Shown: positions 17,133 to 25,771, counted from the first letter of the stretch. The stretch is DNA of 34,169 nt from Bdellovibrionales bacterium (GCA_947462765.1 CANHQK010000023.1:1-34169); one strand, 5' to 3'. Numbers and translations: made by a program. The notes: a model not told the origin generated them from the sequence alone.

Positions 17133-17147
17133 GTACAAAGTTTGTAC
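17133..17147. promoter_or_regulatory. Perfect 7-1-7 palindrome between tig and the PLD gene
   Basis: GTACAAAGTTTGTAC is a perfect inverted repeat with one central base. It lies immediately after the tig terminator and about 240 bases upstream of the PLD gene on the minus strand. The short loop argues against an RNA hairpin, so a protein-binding operator is more likely. The regulator is unknown. Confidence 0.5.
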
Positions 17148-17149
17148 GG

Positions 17150-17189
17150 CTGAAAACAGAACCGCCTCCCCCGGAACCCGGAGGAGGCG
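17150..17189 (-). terminator. Intrinsic terminator of tig
   Basis: On the minus strand a 12-bp GC-rich stem (one T-G wobble, GTT loop, plus-strand 17163-17189) is followed by GTTCTGTTTTC. The T run is interrupted, but the position 30 bases after the tig stop fits. Confidence 0.85.
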
Positions 17190-17218
17190 ACTTCGAAACA
17201 CTCCATGGAAAGACAGGA

Positions 17219-18565
17219 TTACTTGCCCTTCTTTTCCTTGATCTTGGCGGCACCGAGGATGAGCCGGATGGTCAGCTCCTCACGAACCCGGTACTCGAAA
17301 TTAGAACGATCCCGAGGATTGGCATCGAACCGCGCCTTCAACGACTGGGCGTCGGTTCCGAAGCTGGCAGCCATTTGCTGGAGCTCGGCTTCGATATCGG
17401 ATTCCTTCGCCTCGATTTTCTCTTTCTTGGCGATGGCATCCAGAAGAATGCCCGCACGAACCTGGGTCTCTGCGCGTTTTTTGAAATCCTCGAGCTGACT
17501 CATGATCGCAGACTGAACCATCTGATCATTGAACCCGTAACGCTTGAGCTCATTGGAATAATCATCAGCCAGCGCACGCATCTGGCTGTACACCAGAGCC
17601 TGAGGGACTTCGAACGTGTTTTTTTCGATGAGCTTCTCGATCATCTGGTTGCGGAGGAGGTTGTCGTTCTCCTCTTTCTTGGTCTTGGCCAGACGCTCTT
17701 TGGACTTGGTCTCGAAATCGGCGGTGCTCTCGTATCCGAATTCCTTCGCGAACTCCTCGGTCCACTCGGGAAGTTTCTTTTCCTTCACTTCACGAACGTC
17801 GATGGTGTATTCGGCTTCTTTGCCGGCGAGATTCTGGTCCTTGTAATCCTTGGCATAAGTCATCTTGAAGGTATTGGTTCCACCGGCCTTCACACCGATC
17901 AGGCCCGCTTCGAACTCAGGAATCAGTTGTCCACTTCCGATTTCGGCCGAGCGATTGCCCGAGAGGTTCGCATCTGGAGTGAATCCCGCGTCGGTTTTCA
18001 ACTTACCCTCGTATTTGAAATCCACGTAGTCGCCCGTTTTCGCTGCACGGTCGACAGGAAGCATCTCCGCTTTGCGATTCAGGAGGTTCTTGCGGACAGC
18101 ATCGAGATCCTCAGCACTCACTTCATCAGAGTTTTTCTCGAGAGCGAGGCCTTTGTAATCCTTTGGTTCGATCTCGGGAACGATTTCGACGGTTGCAGCA
18201 AAAGAGAGCGGCTCGCCATCGTGGATGTGAATGTGATGGTGCTGATGACCTTCTTCACCTTCGTGCCCGTGGGGCACACCTTCAATTTGAGGCTCACCGA
18301 CAATGCGCAGAGGGTGTTGCTTGAGCGCCTCGGAATAAGATTCGCTGATCAAAGTCTGAAGCGCGCGTTGTTTCACGTCTTCGGCGTAAAACTGCTTCAC
18401 CATGTTCAGAGGCACCTTGCCGGGACGGAAGCCCTTGATGGATGCCGTCTTCTGGGTCTCGAGGAACTTCTTTTCAACGGTCTTCTGGACCCGATCGGCG
18501 GGAATGGTGACCAGGAACTTCTTCTGAATGGGGGAAATGGTTTCCAACTTGATTTGAGTTTGCAT
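17219..18565 (-). CDS. tig: Trigger factor (ribosome-associated chaperone and peptidyl-prolyl isomerase)
   Basis: A 448-residue three-domain trigger factor. The ribosome-docking signature GFRPGKVP is at 45-52, the FKBP-like PPIase domain about 160-245 (TGDYVDFKYEGKL), and the helical chaperone arms make up the rest. It binds L23 at the exit tunnel and shields nascent chains. An unusual feature is a His-rich loop at about 97-117 (eight His between residues 99 and 115) in the N-terminal domain where most family members have a short acidic turn. The ATG lies 92 bases inside the end of truA, in another frame, with no Shine-Dalgarno; TATAAA lies ten bases before it. Expression may therefore come by coupling or from a very short-leader transcript. 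Confidence 0.97.
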   Translation of the reverse strand: MQTQIKLETISPIQKKFLVTIPADRVQKTVEKKFLETQKTASIKGFRPGKVPLNMVKQFYAEDVKQRALQTLISESYSEALKQHPLRIVGEPQIEGVPHGHEGEEGHQHHHIHIHDGEPLSFAATVEIVPEIEPKDYKGLALEKNSDEVSAEDLDAVRKNLLNRKAEMLPVDRAAKTGDYVDFKYEGKLKTDAGFTPDANLSGNRSAEIGSGQLIPEFEAGLIGVKAGGTNTFKMTYAKDYKDQNLAGKEAEYTIDVREVKEKKLPEWTEEFAKEFGYESTADFETKSKERLAKTKKEENDNLLRNQMIEKLIEKNTFEVPQALVYSQMRALADDYSNELKRYGFNDQMVQSAIMSQLEDFKKRAETQVRAGILLDAIAKKEKIEAKESDIEAELQQMAASFGTDAQSLKARFDANPRDRSNFEYRVREELTIRLILGAAKIKEKKGK

Positions 18566-19376
18566 AGGGGTCTGGTTTATACCAAACCCGCTCCAAAGTC
18601 AGCCCTTTTGCAGGGGCAGTAGGTCCGACTGCATGCCGGTCCCCGGTTCTGAGCAGATCCGCCATATCCGAGGGTTTGCGGTGCTTTTCACCGATCTGGA
18701 GCAAGGTTCCGGCGATTCCCCGGACCATTTGTTTCAAAAAACCGGTCCCGACCAGCCTGACCCGAATCATGGAATAGCCGGCCTCGTCCAAATCCTGACC
18801 GGGAAAGGCGGGCATCGGCAGGCGGACGACCTCGGCCTCGATCAGGGTCCTGACCGTCGATTTACCCGGATTTCCGCCCGAAGCCTGGAACACCCTGAAG
18901 TCATGCTCCCCCACCAGGAAAGACACGGCCTCTTGCATCGCCTTTTCATCCAAACGCCGATGAATCCACCAGGAAACATCCCTCCACTGCGGAAGATCCG
19001 AAGGGCCCTGAAGGAAATAGTAGCTGTATTGCTTTTGAGTGGCTGACCTCTGGGCATGGAACTCTTCGGGGACCTTCATCGCTTCCATGATCCGGATATC
19101 GCGAGGAAGCAGGGAATTCAGCCCTCGCCTGAGAACGTCGGTGGTGAATCGTTCTGTGGGCAGTCGAAAATGCACCACCTGACCGAGAGCATTCACCCCC
19201 GCATCGGTCCGTCCGCTCCCGACCACGGTCACGGGATGGTTCGCCATTTTCGACAAGGCCGCCTCGACCGTCTCTTGGATACTCGGGGGAAGGTCGGTAC
19301 GCTGTCCCTCGGCTTTTTGTCTTTGCCAGCCGCAATAGTTCCGACCGATATACGAGATCCGGAGCGCGTATTTCAT
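18474..19376 (-). CDS. truA: tRNA pseudouridine(38-40) synthase
   Basis: A 300-residue TruA. Catalytic Asp58 lies in GSGRTDAG (53-60); the family usually continues VHA, here VNA. ISYIGRNYCGWQRQ at the start and the RVRLVGTGFLKQMVRG segment are typical. It converts uridines 38-40 of the tRNA anticodon arm to pseudouridine. ATG at 19376 begins the conserved MKYALRISYIG; the frame is open further upstream but overlaps the preceding gene. The family's usual end (LERVWYKPDPY) is followed by about 30 extra hydrophilic residues encoded inside tig. The start follows the stop of the CFI-box gene after two bases, so translation is probably coupled. Confidence 0.96.
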   Translation of the reverse strand: MKYALRISYIGRNYCGWQRQKAEGQRTDLPPSIQETVEAALSKMANHPVTVVGSGRTDAGVNALGQVVHFRLPTERFTTDVLRRGLNSLLPRDIRIMEAMKVPEEFHAQRSATQKQYSYYFLQGPSDLPQWRDVSWWIHRRLDEKAMQEAVSFLVGEHDFRVFQASGGNPGKSTVRTLIEAEVVRLPMPAFPGQDLDEAGYSMIRVRLVGTGFLKQMVRGIAGTLLQIGEKHRKPSDMADLLRTGDRHAVGPTAPAKGLTLERVWYKPDPYANSNQVGNHFPHSEEVPGHHSRRSGPEDR

Positions 19377-19378
19377 GA

Positions 19379-21595
19379 TCAAATCTCGAACAGGAATCCG
19401 GCATAGATTCCGGAGCGTCCGAAAGAAACCCCTGTCCGGTTGAACGAGGAAAGATAAAAGTACTCGGCAACAAGATAAGTGTGCTGGATCCCGCGCGAGA
19501 GCCAACCGTCGAGCGCGGTTCTGGAGTCGAAGAAGTCGAGAGCCAGGGCCAACCCGCCGCTCCCCGCAAATACGAAAGAATACCCTCTCTTGTCACCGGC
19601 ATCGTCTTCTCGAACTTCGGTGTAAAACACCGTACCGGCTCCTGCGGAAACATAAGGGCGCAGAACCCGGAGCAGATTGAAGCGATAAGTCGCATTCACT
19701 AGCAGGGGGATCTGAAGAAACGAGAATCTAGTCTGAGAAACCGAATTCCCGTTGAAATTGAAACTGAGCAGTCCGTACCCGGACGAGTAGCTGAGCCCGG
19801 TATCGAAACCGACGCCGAAACTGCCTAGAAATTCAGAATGAAAGAGCTGTCGCTCGTAGTGAAGCAAGAGCTCGGGTTGCCAACTGGTCCCGTAGAGGGC
19901 GTCGAATCCGATACTCCCGGAGGAGTTCGTCACCGTCATCCCGGGAGAGACTCCGATCTTGAATCCGATGGCGGACTCAATGTCAGGACGCTCCATCACC
20001 TTCCGGGTGGACTTCCCCGACTTGACCTCGAGCGGAAGGGAGAGCCACGGATCGTCGCCGATTTTTTGCCGCTCTTTTTCGGAATACCCTTCGGAGGACT
20101 CCTCGTCCGGAATTCCGGATCTGAGTCGGGACGTATAGGTGCCAGGTCTCGGTGAGGGCGCCGCGGGAGCACGGGGGGGATTCGCCTCATCCGGAATATC
20201 GAGGGTCGGATCGCTCTTTTTGAGGCGGTCAATGTAAGGCTGGGACGAAGACGCTTCTTCAGCATCGGCCAGCTTGAGCCACAGCCAGGCCGCCAATTCA
20301 ACGGGAGCAAGAAGACGGAGTGCGATCGAGCGGATGATCGGCTTGTCCCAAGCCCACTCGGCCAAAGCCGGAGAATGCCGGTAGTAGGTCCGAATGATCT
20401 CTCTTCCTAAATCGCTCTTGGCCAGAATGCGATCACGGAACTTTCTGAGCACCATCACTGGCCCGGCACGACCGTCCTGGAATGCGGCCGTGGCAATGAA
20501 GCATTTGCTCTCGGTGAGTACACCCTTGATCGACTGGGCGGCAACAAAAGGCGAAGGGACCGTGCAAGACAGCGGAGAAATCAATCCGACCTTGTTTTGA
20601 GCATGAAGGTAGGCCTGGTACACATTGTCGGACCCGTTCACAGAGTTCACAAACCCGGTCACCGCCTGGTCGCCCTCTCCGATGGTGACGTAGGCGGTGA
20701 TCTCGTTCGAAGGAAGGCTGAGCGATGAACTGATCGGATTGAGGGGAATCCCGGAACCCACCCGGCTGGCCATGAAAATGAGCGAATCGAGCTCGACACC
20801 CGAATCACTCACCGTCGCCCCGTTGCCGACGGCTGCCCCGTAATTGGCGGGATTGATGTAGACCTGCTGATCCCCCGGAAAGTAATAACTGCTGATTCCT
20901 CCAGTGGGACAGGAAATGACAGGAGGAATATCGGAGACCGACAAGGTGAAAGTGGTTGTGTCGATATTCCCGCCACTCACCGCACCTGTGGTGACGAAAT
21001 CATTGACCACACTGAAGGTCACCACGATCGGCTGGGTCAGCGTCTTTCCCGCCATGGTCGTGTAGGCATTACTCGAACAAAGACTCCCCGCGGAGGCTCC
21101 CGGGGTATTGCAGAGGCTGGCAAAGGTGAATGCGACCCTCAACACGGTTCCCGCCTGATACGAGGCGGAAAGGTTCGATGCGCCTGTCCTGACGCCCTGA
21201 CAGGAGACGTTTCCGTTCGCCCCGCAAACCGGAGGCGCTGTATTGCTGGACACGATCCCTGCACCATAAAGAGGGATTTCGCTCCCGGCGGTGGAATTTG
21301 CAGAGAGGGTCACGACAATGTGCTGATTGGCATTGACCGTGAAGGGCTGGTTGCTGCTCACGTCGAGCCAGATCATGTTATCGACGTTCGTGGCCAAGGT
21401 GTTCAAGAACCGGAAGCCCAGCGATCCGTTGATGAAGGCGCCGTTGTAGGGCGTCCCTGCGAAATTGCCGGCGAGAGGGATCGTGTACCCGGTATCACCG
21501 AGCCTTTTCTGGGGCAAGGGAAGCGGAGGGTTCACCAATACCGTGGCCTCGGCACCCGTCAGGAAAACCAGCACTCCGAGCATCCAAGTCAGCAT
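19379..21595 (-). CDS. CFI-box protein fused to a C-terminal outer-membrane beta-barrel
   Basis: A 738-residue exported protein. A signal peptide (residues 1-17, cut after AEA) is followed by about 340 residues rich in Ser, Thr, Asn and Gly with beta character. At about 365-371 is CFIATAA, followed by VLRKFRDRIL, an IIRTYYRHSPALAEW segment and a hydrophobic helix. This is the 'CFI-box' module, usually found near the C-terminus of exported proteins. Here it is followed by a Pro/Ser/charged linker (about 440-510) and a predicted beta-barrel (about 520-738) ending in FLFEI, an outer-membrane-protein-like aromatic terminus. AGGAGG overlaps the pssA stop nine bases upstream, giving a strong start. 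The gene sits between pssA and truA. Its function is unknown; an outer-membrane location is likely. Confidence 0.85.
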   Translation of the reverse strand: MLTWMLGVLVFLTGAEATVLVNPPLPLPQKRLGDTGYTIPLAGNFAGTPYNGAFINGSLGFRFLNTLATNVDNMIWLDVSSNQPFTVNANQHIVVTLSANSTAGSEIPLYGAGIVSSNTAPPVCGANGNVSCQGVRTGASNLSASYQAGTVLRVAFTFASLCNTPGASAGSLCSSNAYTTMAGKTLTQPIVVTFSVVNDFVTTGAVSGGNIDTTTFTLSVSDIPPVISCPTGGISSYYFPGDQQVYINPANYGAAVGNGATVSDSGVELDSLIFMASRVGSGIPLNPISSSLSLPSNEITAYVTIGEGDQAVTGFVNSVNGSDNVYQAYLHAQNKVGLISPLSCTVPSPFVAAQSIKGVLTESKCFIATAAFQDGRAGPVMVLRKFRDRILAKSDLGREIIRTYYRHSPALAEWAWDKPIIRSIALRLLAPVELAAWLWLKLADAEEASSSQPYIDRLKKSDPTLDIPDEANPPRAPAAPSPRPGTYTSRLRSGIPDEESSEGYSEKERQKIGDDPWLSLPLEVKSGKSTRKVMERPDIESAIGFKIGVSPGMTVTNSSGSIGFDALYGTSWQPELLLHYERQLFHSEFLGSFGVGFDTGLSYSSGYGLLSFNFNGNSVSQTRFSFLQIPLLVNATYRFNLLRVLRPYVSAGAGTVFYTEVREDDAGDKRGYSFVFAGSGGLALALDFFDSRTALDGWLSRGIQHTYLVAEYFYLSSFNRTGVSFGRSGIYAGFLFEI

Positions 21596-21604
21596 TCGAC
21601 CTCC

Positions 21605-22339
21605 TCAGCCCGCCTGGGGTTTTCTGAACAAAGTGAGATAGCCAGCCCAGATCATCGACAGCACCAGGTAAAGGTAACCGGTGAAGAACAAGGTGAGCTC
21701 AGGCGCTTGAATCGCTGAGAGAATGAACAATACGGGTACCAGCAGAATCCATGCCTTGCCCTTTGAACGCCAATTCACCTCTTTGAATGAGGGGAAGGGA
21801 ACATGACTCACCATGAGCAGGCCGAACAGGATCCCGAGTCCACTCATGATTCCCGGTAAGCTGGAGACCGGAAACCAGGAGAACTTGTCCTGAACCAGCA
21901 CGGTGGTGACAATCAGTCCCGCCGATGCAGGAGAAGGCAGTCCCTGAAAATAGCCTTTTCTGATCTTGGCGAGCTTGGTCGGATCTTTCTCTTCCACGCT
22001 GACATTGAACCGTGCGAGACGCAAAGCCGCACCGATGGCATAAAGCACCGCCGCACTCATGCCGAGGCTCGCATCCTGGGCCGCGAACGAATAGAGAAGG
22101 ATGGCCGGGGCGATCCCGAAAGAGGTCAGATCGGACAGCGAGTCATACTGGACACCGAAGGCCGACGTGGCACGCGCAAAGCGGGCGATCCGGCCATCCA
22201 ATGAGTCACACACCGCCCCGATCACAATGTACCAGGCGGCACGGAAGTGATCCCCCTGGAGAGAATGGATCATGGAGAGGATGCCACAGACCAGATTCGC
22301 CGTGGTGACCAGATTCGGAAGGATGTAGATCTTCTTCAT
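21605..22339 (-). CDS. pssA: CDP-diacylglycerol-serine O-phosphatidyltransferase
   Basis: A 244-residue CDP-alcohol phosphatidyltransferase with about seven membrane helices. The full family motif D-x2-D-G-x2-A-R-x8-G-x3-D-x3-D is present at D45, D48, G49, A52, R53, G62, D66 and D70. The start MKKIYILPNLVTTANLVCG matches the type II membrane-bound PssA group. It makes phosphatidylserine, the precursor of phosphatidylethanolamine, from the CDP-diacylglycerol supplied by CdsA upstream. No psd gene is in the window. There is no good Shine-Dalgarno, but a promoter-like TATGAT lies eleven bases before the ATG, so it can be transcribed apart from tsaB. Confidence 0.93.
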   Translation of the reverse strand: MKKIYILPNLVTTANLVCGILSMIHSLQGDHFRAAWYIVIGAVCDSLDGRIARFARATSAFGVQYDSLSDLTSFGIAPAILLYSFAAQDASLGMSAAVLYAIGAALRLARFNVSVEEKDPTKLAKIRKGYFQGLPSPASAGLIVTTVLVQDKFSWFPVSSLPGIMSGLGILFGLLMVSHVPFPSFKEVNWRSKGKAWILLVPVLFILSAIQAPELTLFFTGYLYLVLSMIWAGYLTLFRKPQAG

Positions 22340-22350
22340 AGGATGCTTTG

Positions 22351-22378
22351 ATCATAACAGAAAGCCGGAGCACCGCAA
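22351..22378 (-). promoter_or_regulatory. Candidate promoter for pssA
   Basis: On the minus strand TTGCGG (22378-22373), a 16-base spacer and TATGAT (22356-22351) lie before the pssA ATG at 22339. The mRNA leader would be about five bases. The sequence CCGGCTTTC also occurs twice in this 52-base gap. Confidence 0.45.
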
Positions 22379-22391
22379 TGAAAGCCGGTAT

Positions 22392-23234
22392 TCAGGACCT
22401 GCCACCACGAGGGTGCAGCGGACTCGGTAGGATACGGCCCTTCTGAAGGTTGATCTCGGCCTCGGAGGCCCGAAGATAACGCGGCCTCAGCGCGGATGGA
22501 GAACGAATGATGCCTTGTTGAATCGCTTCGAAGGCGAGCCGAGTCAGCGCGGAAGGGCGAACCCTGTGAATCTCAGGATCGTCGATACGGATGCGCCGCG
22601 ACTGAGGGAGTGTCTTCAAGAGATCCGGATAACGCAGAATCGATTGACCGAGTGCGATCCACTTGGATTCGGGATTTTTTTCGAGCTTACCGAGAAGTTC
22701 CTCGACTGCTGATTCGGGCGCAACCACCTCCTCACGGACCCCCCTACCCCAGACTCCGGGTAGATCACCCTCCGCGAGCGCCACACATTCGCGAACCGAT
22801 TTCCAGGAGCCCGACAGGACAAACCACTCGCCCTTTGCCGCATCGGTCGCAGCCAGGATTCGGATCGAGCCGGAGTCTTCACGCTCCTCGAGCCATGCGG
22901 AGGCACCACGGGCCAGAACCGCCAGACTGGAAACCGGAATCACAGGAATTCCAAGGGTCCGGGCGAGCATCTTGGCGGTGGTGATACCGATCCGAAGACC
23001 GGTGAACGAGCCGGGCCCGACTCCGACCGCAATCCCGGAGAGTTGATCCGCCTGCCAGCCCGCGCTCTGCAGGACCGTATCCAGGCTCCAAAGCAATCGC
23101 TCGGAGTGCTTGGAGGTCTCAAGACTGAGAGACCAAGTGGCAACCGGCTTCAGCGCTCCCTTCTCGACTTCGAAGGCCGAGAGGATTCCCGTCAAGGAGG
23201 AGGTGTCCCAAGCGATGTAGCGCCCGTCCGTCAC
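22392..23234 (-). CDS. tsaB: tRNA threonylcarbamoyladenosine biosynthesis protein TsaB
   Basis: A 280-residue TsaB (YeaZ), the partner that activates TsaD in making t6A at position 37 of ANN-decoding tRNAs. The N-terminal ASKHA-type fold shows IAWDTSS (about 7-13), SKHSERLLWSLD (about 40-51) and the hallmark GVGPGSFTGLRIG (about 70-82), followed by a variable C-terminal half. It is longer than E. coli TsaB (about 230). The start is GTG at 23234 with GAGG about six bases upstream, within the end of rseP; the gap to rseP is seven bases. It belongs to the envelope/translation transcript. Confidence 0.93.
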   Translation of the reverse strand: MTDGRYIAWDTSSLTGILSAFEVEKGALKPVATWSLSLETSKHSERLLWSLDTVLQSAGWQADQLSGIAVGVGPGSFTGLRIGITTAKMLARTLGIPVIPVSSLAVLARGASAWLEEREDSGSIRILAATDAAKGEWFVLSGSWKSVRECVALAEGDLPGVWGRGVREEVVAPESAVEELLGKLEKNPESKWIALGQSILRYPDLLKTLPQSRRIRIDDPEIHRVRPSALTRLAFEAIQQGIIRSPSALRPRYLRASEAEINLQKGRILPSPLHPRGGRS

Positions 23235-23241
23235 ATCCGCC

Positions 23242-24852
23242 TCAGTTGAAGATGGGCAAGCGGGAGATATCGTTCTTCATCACGACGACCATGATGAGCA
23301 GGATGAACACCAGACCCACCGTCTGGGCGATCTCGAGCTGCTTCAGCGACAAGGCCCTGCCCCGGATCGCCTCAATACCCAGAAGGACGATATGACCCCC
23401 GTCGAGAACCGGAATAGGCAGGATATTCAGCACGCCCAGCCCGATTGAAAGGATGGCCATCATGCGCAGGAAGTCCATGAGTCCGCGACTGATGGAGTCA
23501 CCCGCAAGTTTTCCGATCAGGATGGGCCCGCCGAGTGACTTCACCGAAACCTGACCTTGGATCATTTTTCCGATTGAAACCAGGTTGCGGGCACTCAGAT
23601 CGATCATCCTCGCAACCCCTCTGTATACGAGCACGAATGGATTCAACACCCGCTCCACCACCATCTCGGGCTCGAGCATGGTCGAAACAGGAATGACTCC
23701 GACGGTGTACTGCTTCAGGGTCTTCAACATCGGATCTCGCTCGGTGGTCACCGAGGGAATAACCTCGTAGGTGACAGTTTTCCCGTCACGCACCACCGTG
23801 AGGTTCAATTTTCCGTGGACCTCTCCTGCTTTCTGGATGTTCTTCCGGAGCTCGAAGAAACTCCGGATCGGCACCGCGTTCACGGCAACGAGCTGGTCCC
23901 CCTTACGGATCCCGATCTTCTCGGCGGGAGAGTCCTTCACAGCCTGATCCACAAACAATTCAGACGAGAACAGCCCGAGGTCAGCTCCAGGATTGCCGGT
24001 GTTTTTTGCCTCGAGAACGATCGAACGGACTTGCTGATCGGATTTCACTTCGAAACGATAGGGCGGCGCGACTCCGGCGTAGCTCGCCTCGAATTCCTCG
24101 TAGCTTTTGAGCGCCTTACCCATGAAAGAGACCAGTTCGTCTCCGGTCTTCAACCCGGCCTTGCCGGCAGGACTCACCGGGGAAGACACCCCGATTTTTC
24201 CGGACCGTCCGGAGGGGATGAGTCCGTCGAGATTGCCTACCGGCTTGTTTTCTCCGTACATGGAAAACCCATCCTCGGTTCCGGTTTGAGCCTTCAGACT
24301 CAGTCGCTCCGTACCCCGCTCCACTTCAAGGACCACTTCGGTCGCAGGACGGTCGGAGATCTTCTGCATGAGTTCTTCGAATTTAGAAACCGGCTCACCT
24401 GCAACGGAGAGGATCTTGTCTCCCGGGCGGAGGCCTGCTGTTGCTGCGGGCGTTTCAGGAAGCACACGCCCCACCACTGTGGCCACCTGCTGCTCACCGA
24501 TCACCATCATGGCCATGAACACCAGCGCAGCCCAGACAAAATTGAAGAGCGGGCCGCCGAAGAAAATGAAAAAGCGCTTCCAGGGCACTTGAGAATGAAG
24601 GGCGCGCTTCCGCTCTTCGTCGGAAAGAGGCGCGGTGGGATCCTCACCGAGTAATTTCACATATCCACCGAGCGGAATGGCGGAAAGACGGAACTCGGTC
24701 TCTCCAAAAGATTTCTTCCAGAGCACCGGTCCGAAACCGACTGAGAATGCATCCGCGCGGACGCCGAAGAGTTTGGCAAAAAGGAAATGCCCGAGCTCAT
24801 GAACGACCACGAGCGGAATCAGGACCACCACGAAACCGATAAAAGAAATCAC
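23242..24852 (-). CDS. rseP: Site-2 intramembrane zinc metalloprotease RseP
   Basis: A 536-residue inner-membrane protease. Zinc ligands are H18 and H22 with catalytic E19 (HELGH), and LDGGH at 483-487 gives the third ligand D484. Three PDZ-like domains can be traced between the membrane helices: about 125-190 (AGLRPGDKILSV), 225-290 (AGLKTGDELVSF) and 315-385 (IGIRKGDQLVAV). E. coli RseP is about 450 residues with two, which accounts for the extra length. It cleaves anti-sigma factors and remnant signal peptides within the membrane. The start is GTG with GAAGG upstream. It lies 52 bases after cdsA; the dxr gene often found between them is absent. Confidence 0.96.
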   Translation of the reverse strand: MISFIGFVVVLIPLVVVHELGHFLFAKLFGVRADAFSVGFGPVLWKKSFGETEFRLSAIPLGGYVKLLGEDPTAPLSDEERKRALHSQVPWKRFFIFFGGPLFNFVWAALVFMAMMVIGEQQVATVVGRVLPETPAATAGLRPGDKILSVAGEPVSKFEELMQKISDRPATEVVLEVERGTERLSLKAQTGTEDGFSMYGENKPVGNLDGLIPSGRSGKIGVSSPVSPAGKAGLKTGDELVSFMGKALKSYEEFEASYAGVAPPYRFEVKSDQQVRSIVLEAKNTGNPGADLGLFSSELFVDQAVKDSPAEKIGIRKGDQLVAVNAVPIRSFFELRKNIQKAGEVHGKLNLTVVRDGKTVTYEVIPSVTTERDPMLKTLKQYTVGVIPVSTMLEPEMVVERVLNPFVLVYRGVARMIDLSARNLVSIGKMIQGQVSVKSLGGPILIGKLAGDSISRGLMDFLRMMAILSIGLGVLNILPIPVLDGGHIVLLGIEAIRGRALSLKQLEIAQTVGLVFILLIMVVVMKNDISRLPIFN

Positions 24853-24904
24853 CAGGACACCTTCACTTTCGTCTTCCTAGAATAGCGGGATTGGAGCCGC
24901 GATC

Positions 24905-25771
24905 CTAGCTCAAATACCGGAGCATCAAGTAAGTGACAGGGAGCGCGAAAACCACACCGTCAAAACGATCCATGAATCCGCCATGGCCCGGTAAAATGGA
25001 TCCCGAGTCCTTTTCCTTGGAAGCCCGCTTCAATAGACTCTCCGCAAGATCACCTACGATCCCGGCGGCACTCAAAGTCAAAATCATAACACCCAGGAAC
25101 CAGGGGGACTCATACGGCAAAAACCACCAGGCATAAGTTCCGGCCAGGACACAGGCTCCTAGGATTCCGCCCCAGGCGCCCTCCCAGGTTTTTTTGGGGC
25201 TCACCATTTCGAACAGTTTCCGCTTCCCAAAGAATCGACCTGCGAAATAAGCAAAGGTGTCTCCCGACCAGATCACGATCATCGTGAACATGAGCCAATG
25301 CTTTCCCTCGATCATGCTCCTGACCCCGACCATCAGTAGAGGGAACCACACACAATAGACCCATCCGAAACCGAGGGCCATCAACTCACGGACATGGGCT
25401 CCGAGCGCCTCTGTTCCCTCTTGGCTATTGAGCGCCTCACGACCGCCATAGCCAAGAACCCGGGGCACCGTGAAAAGGAAGTAGAGAAAGAACAGAACGA
25501 AAGGGACCAAGGCGAGCACCACGGCGGGCAAGCCTACGGGAATCACATAATTCAGGGCATGCGCGATCGTTCCGACAAGCAACATCAGGAAGGTTTTTTC
25601 TCGCGCATCAGCCAGACCGAGAAACATCCGGCAAAACTCGTAGAGCATGCCCATCGACACGACCCACGCGAAAAACGCGACCCCACCCACACCGAGACCG
25701 AGCAACAACCAGAGAATGACCGGCACCCCTACGAGAGCGGTCAAAATGCGTTTTTTCAAATTATCGTTCAT
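24905..25771 (-). CDS. cdsA: Phosphatidate cytidylyltransferase (CDP-diacylglycerol synthase)
   Basis: A 288-residue protein with about eight membrane helices. The C-terminal signature KDSGSILPGHGGFMDRFDG is intact, and SGDTFAYFAGRFFGKRKL plus SPKKTWEG form the usual substrate-binding block. It makes CDP-diacylglycerol from phosphatidic acid and CTP, feeding PssA and other phospholipid branches. Its ATG overlaps the uppS stop by four bases (ATGA), so the two are translationally coupled. Confidence 0.97.
   Translation of the reverse strand: MNDNLKKRILTALVGVPVILWLLLGLGVGGVAFFAWVVSMGMLYEFCRMFLGLADAREKTFLMLLVGTIAHALNYVIPVGLPAVVLALVPFVLFFLYFLFTVPRVLGYGGREALNSQEGTEALGAHVRELMALGFGWVYCVWFPLLMVGVRSMIEGKHWLMFTMIVIWSGDTFAYFAGRFFGKRKLFEMVSPKKTWEGAWGGILGACVLAGTYAWWFLPYESPWFLGVMILTLSAAGIVGDLAESLLKRASKEKDSGSILPGHGGFMDRFDGVVFALPVTYLMLRYLS

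Noticed and set aside
16896-17218. A small RNA or tRNA gene between tig and the PLD gene
   Set aside because: No cloverleaf or strong promoter-terminator pair was found; the hairpins are better explained as the tig terminator and leader structure.
17030-18622. A 530-codon open frame on the plus strand opposite tig
   Set aside because: It is exactly antisense to a clear trigger factor gene, shows no domain of its own and reflects codon bias of the real gene.
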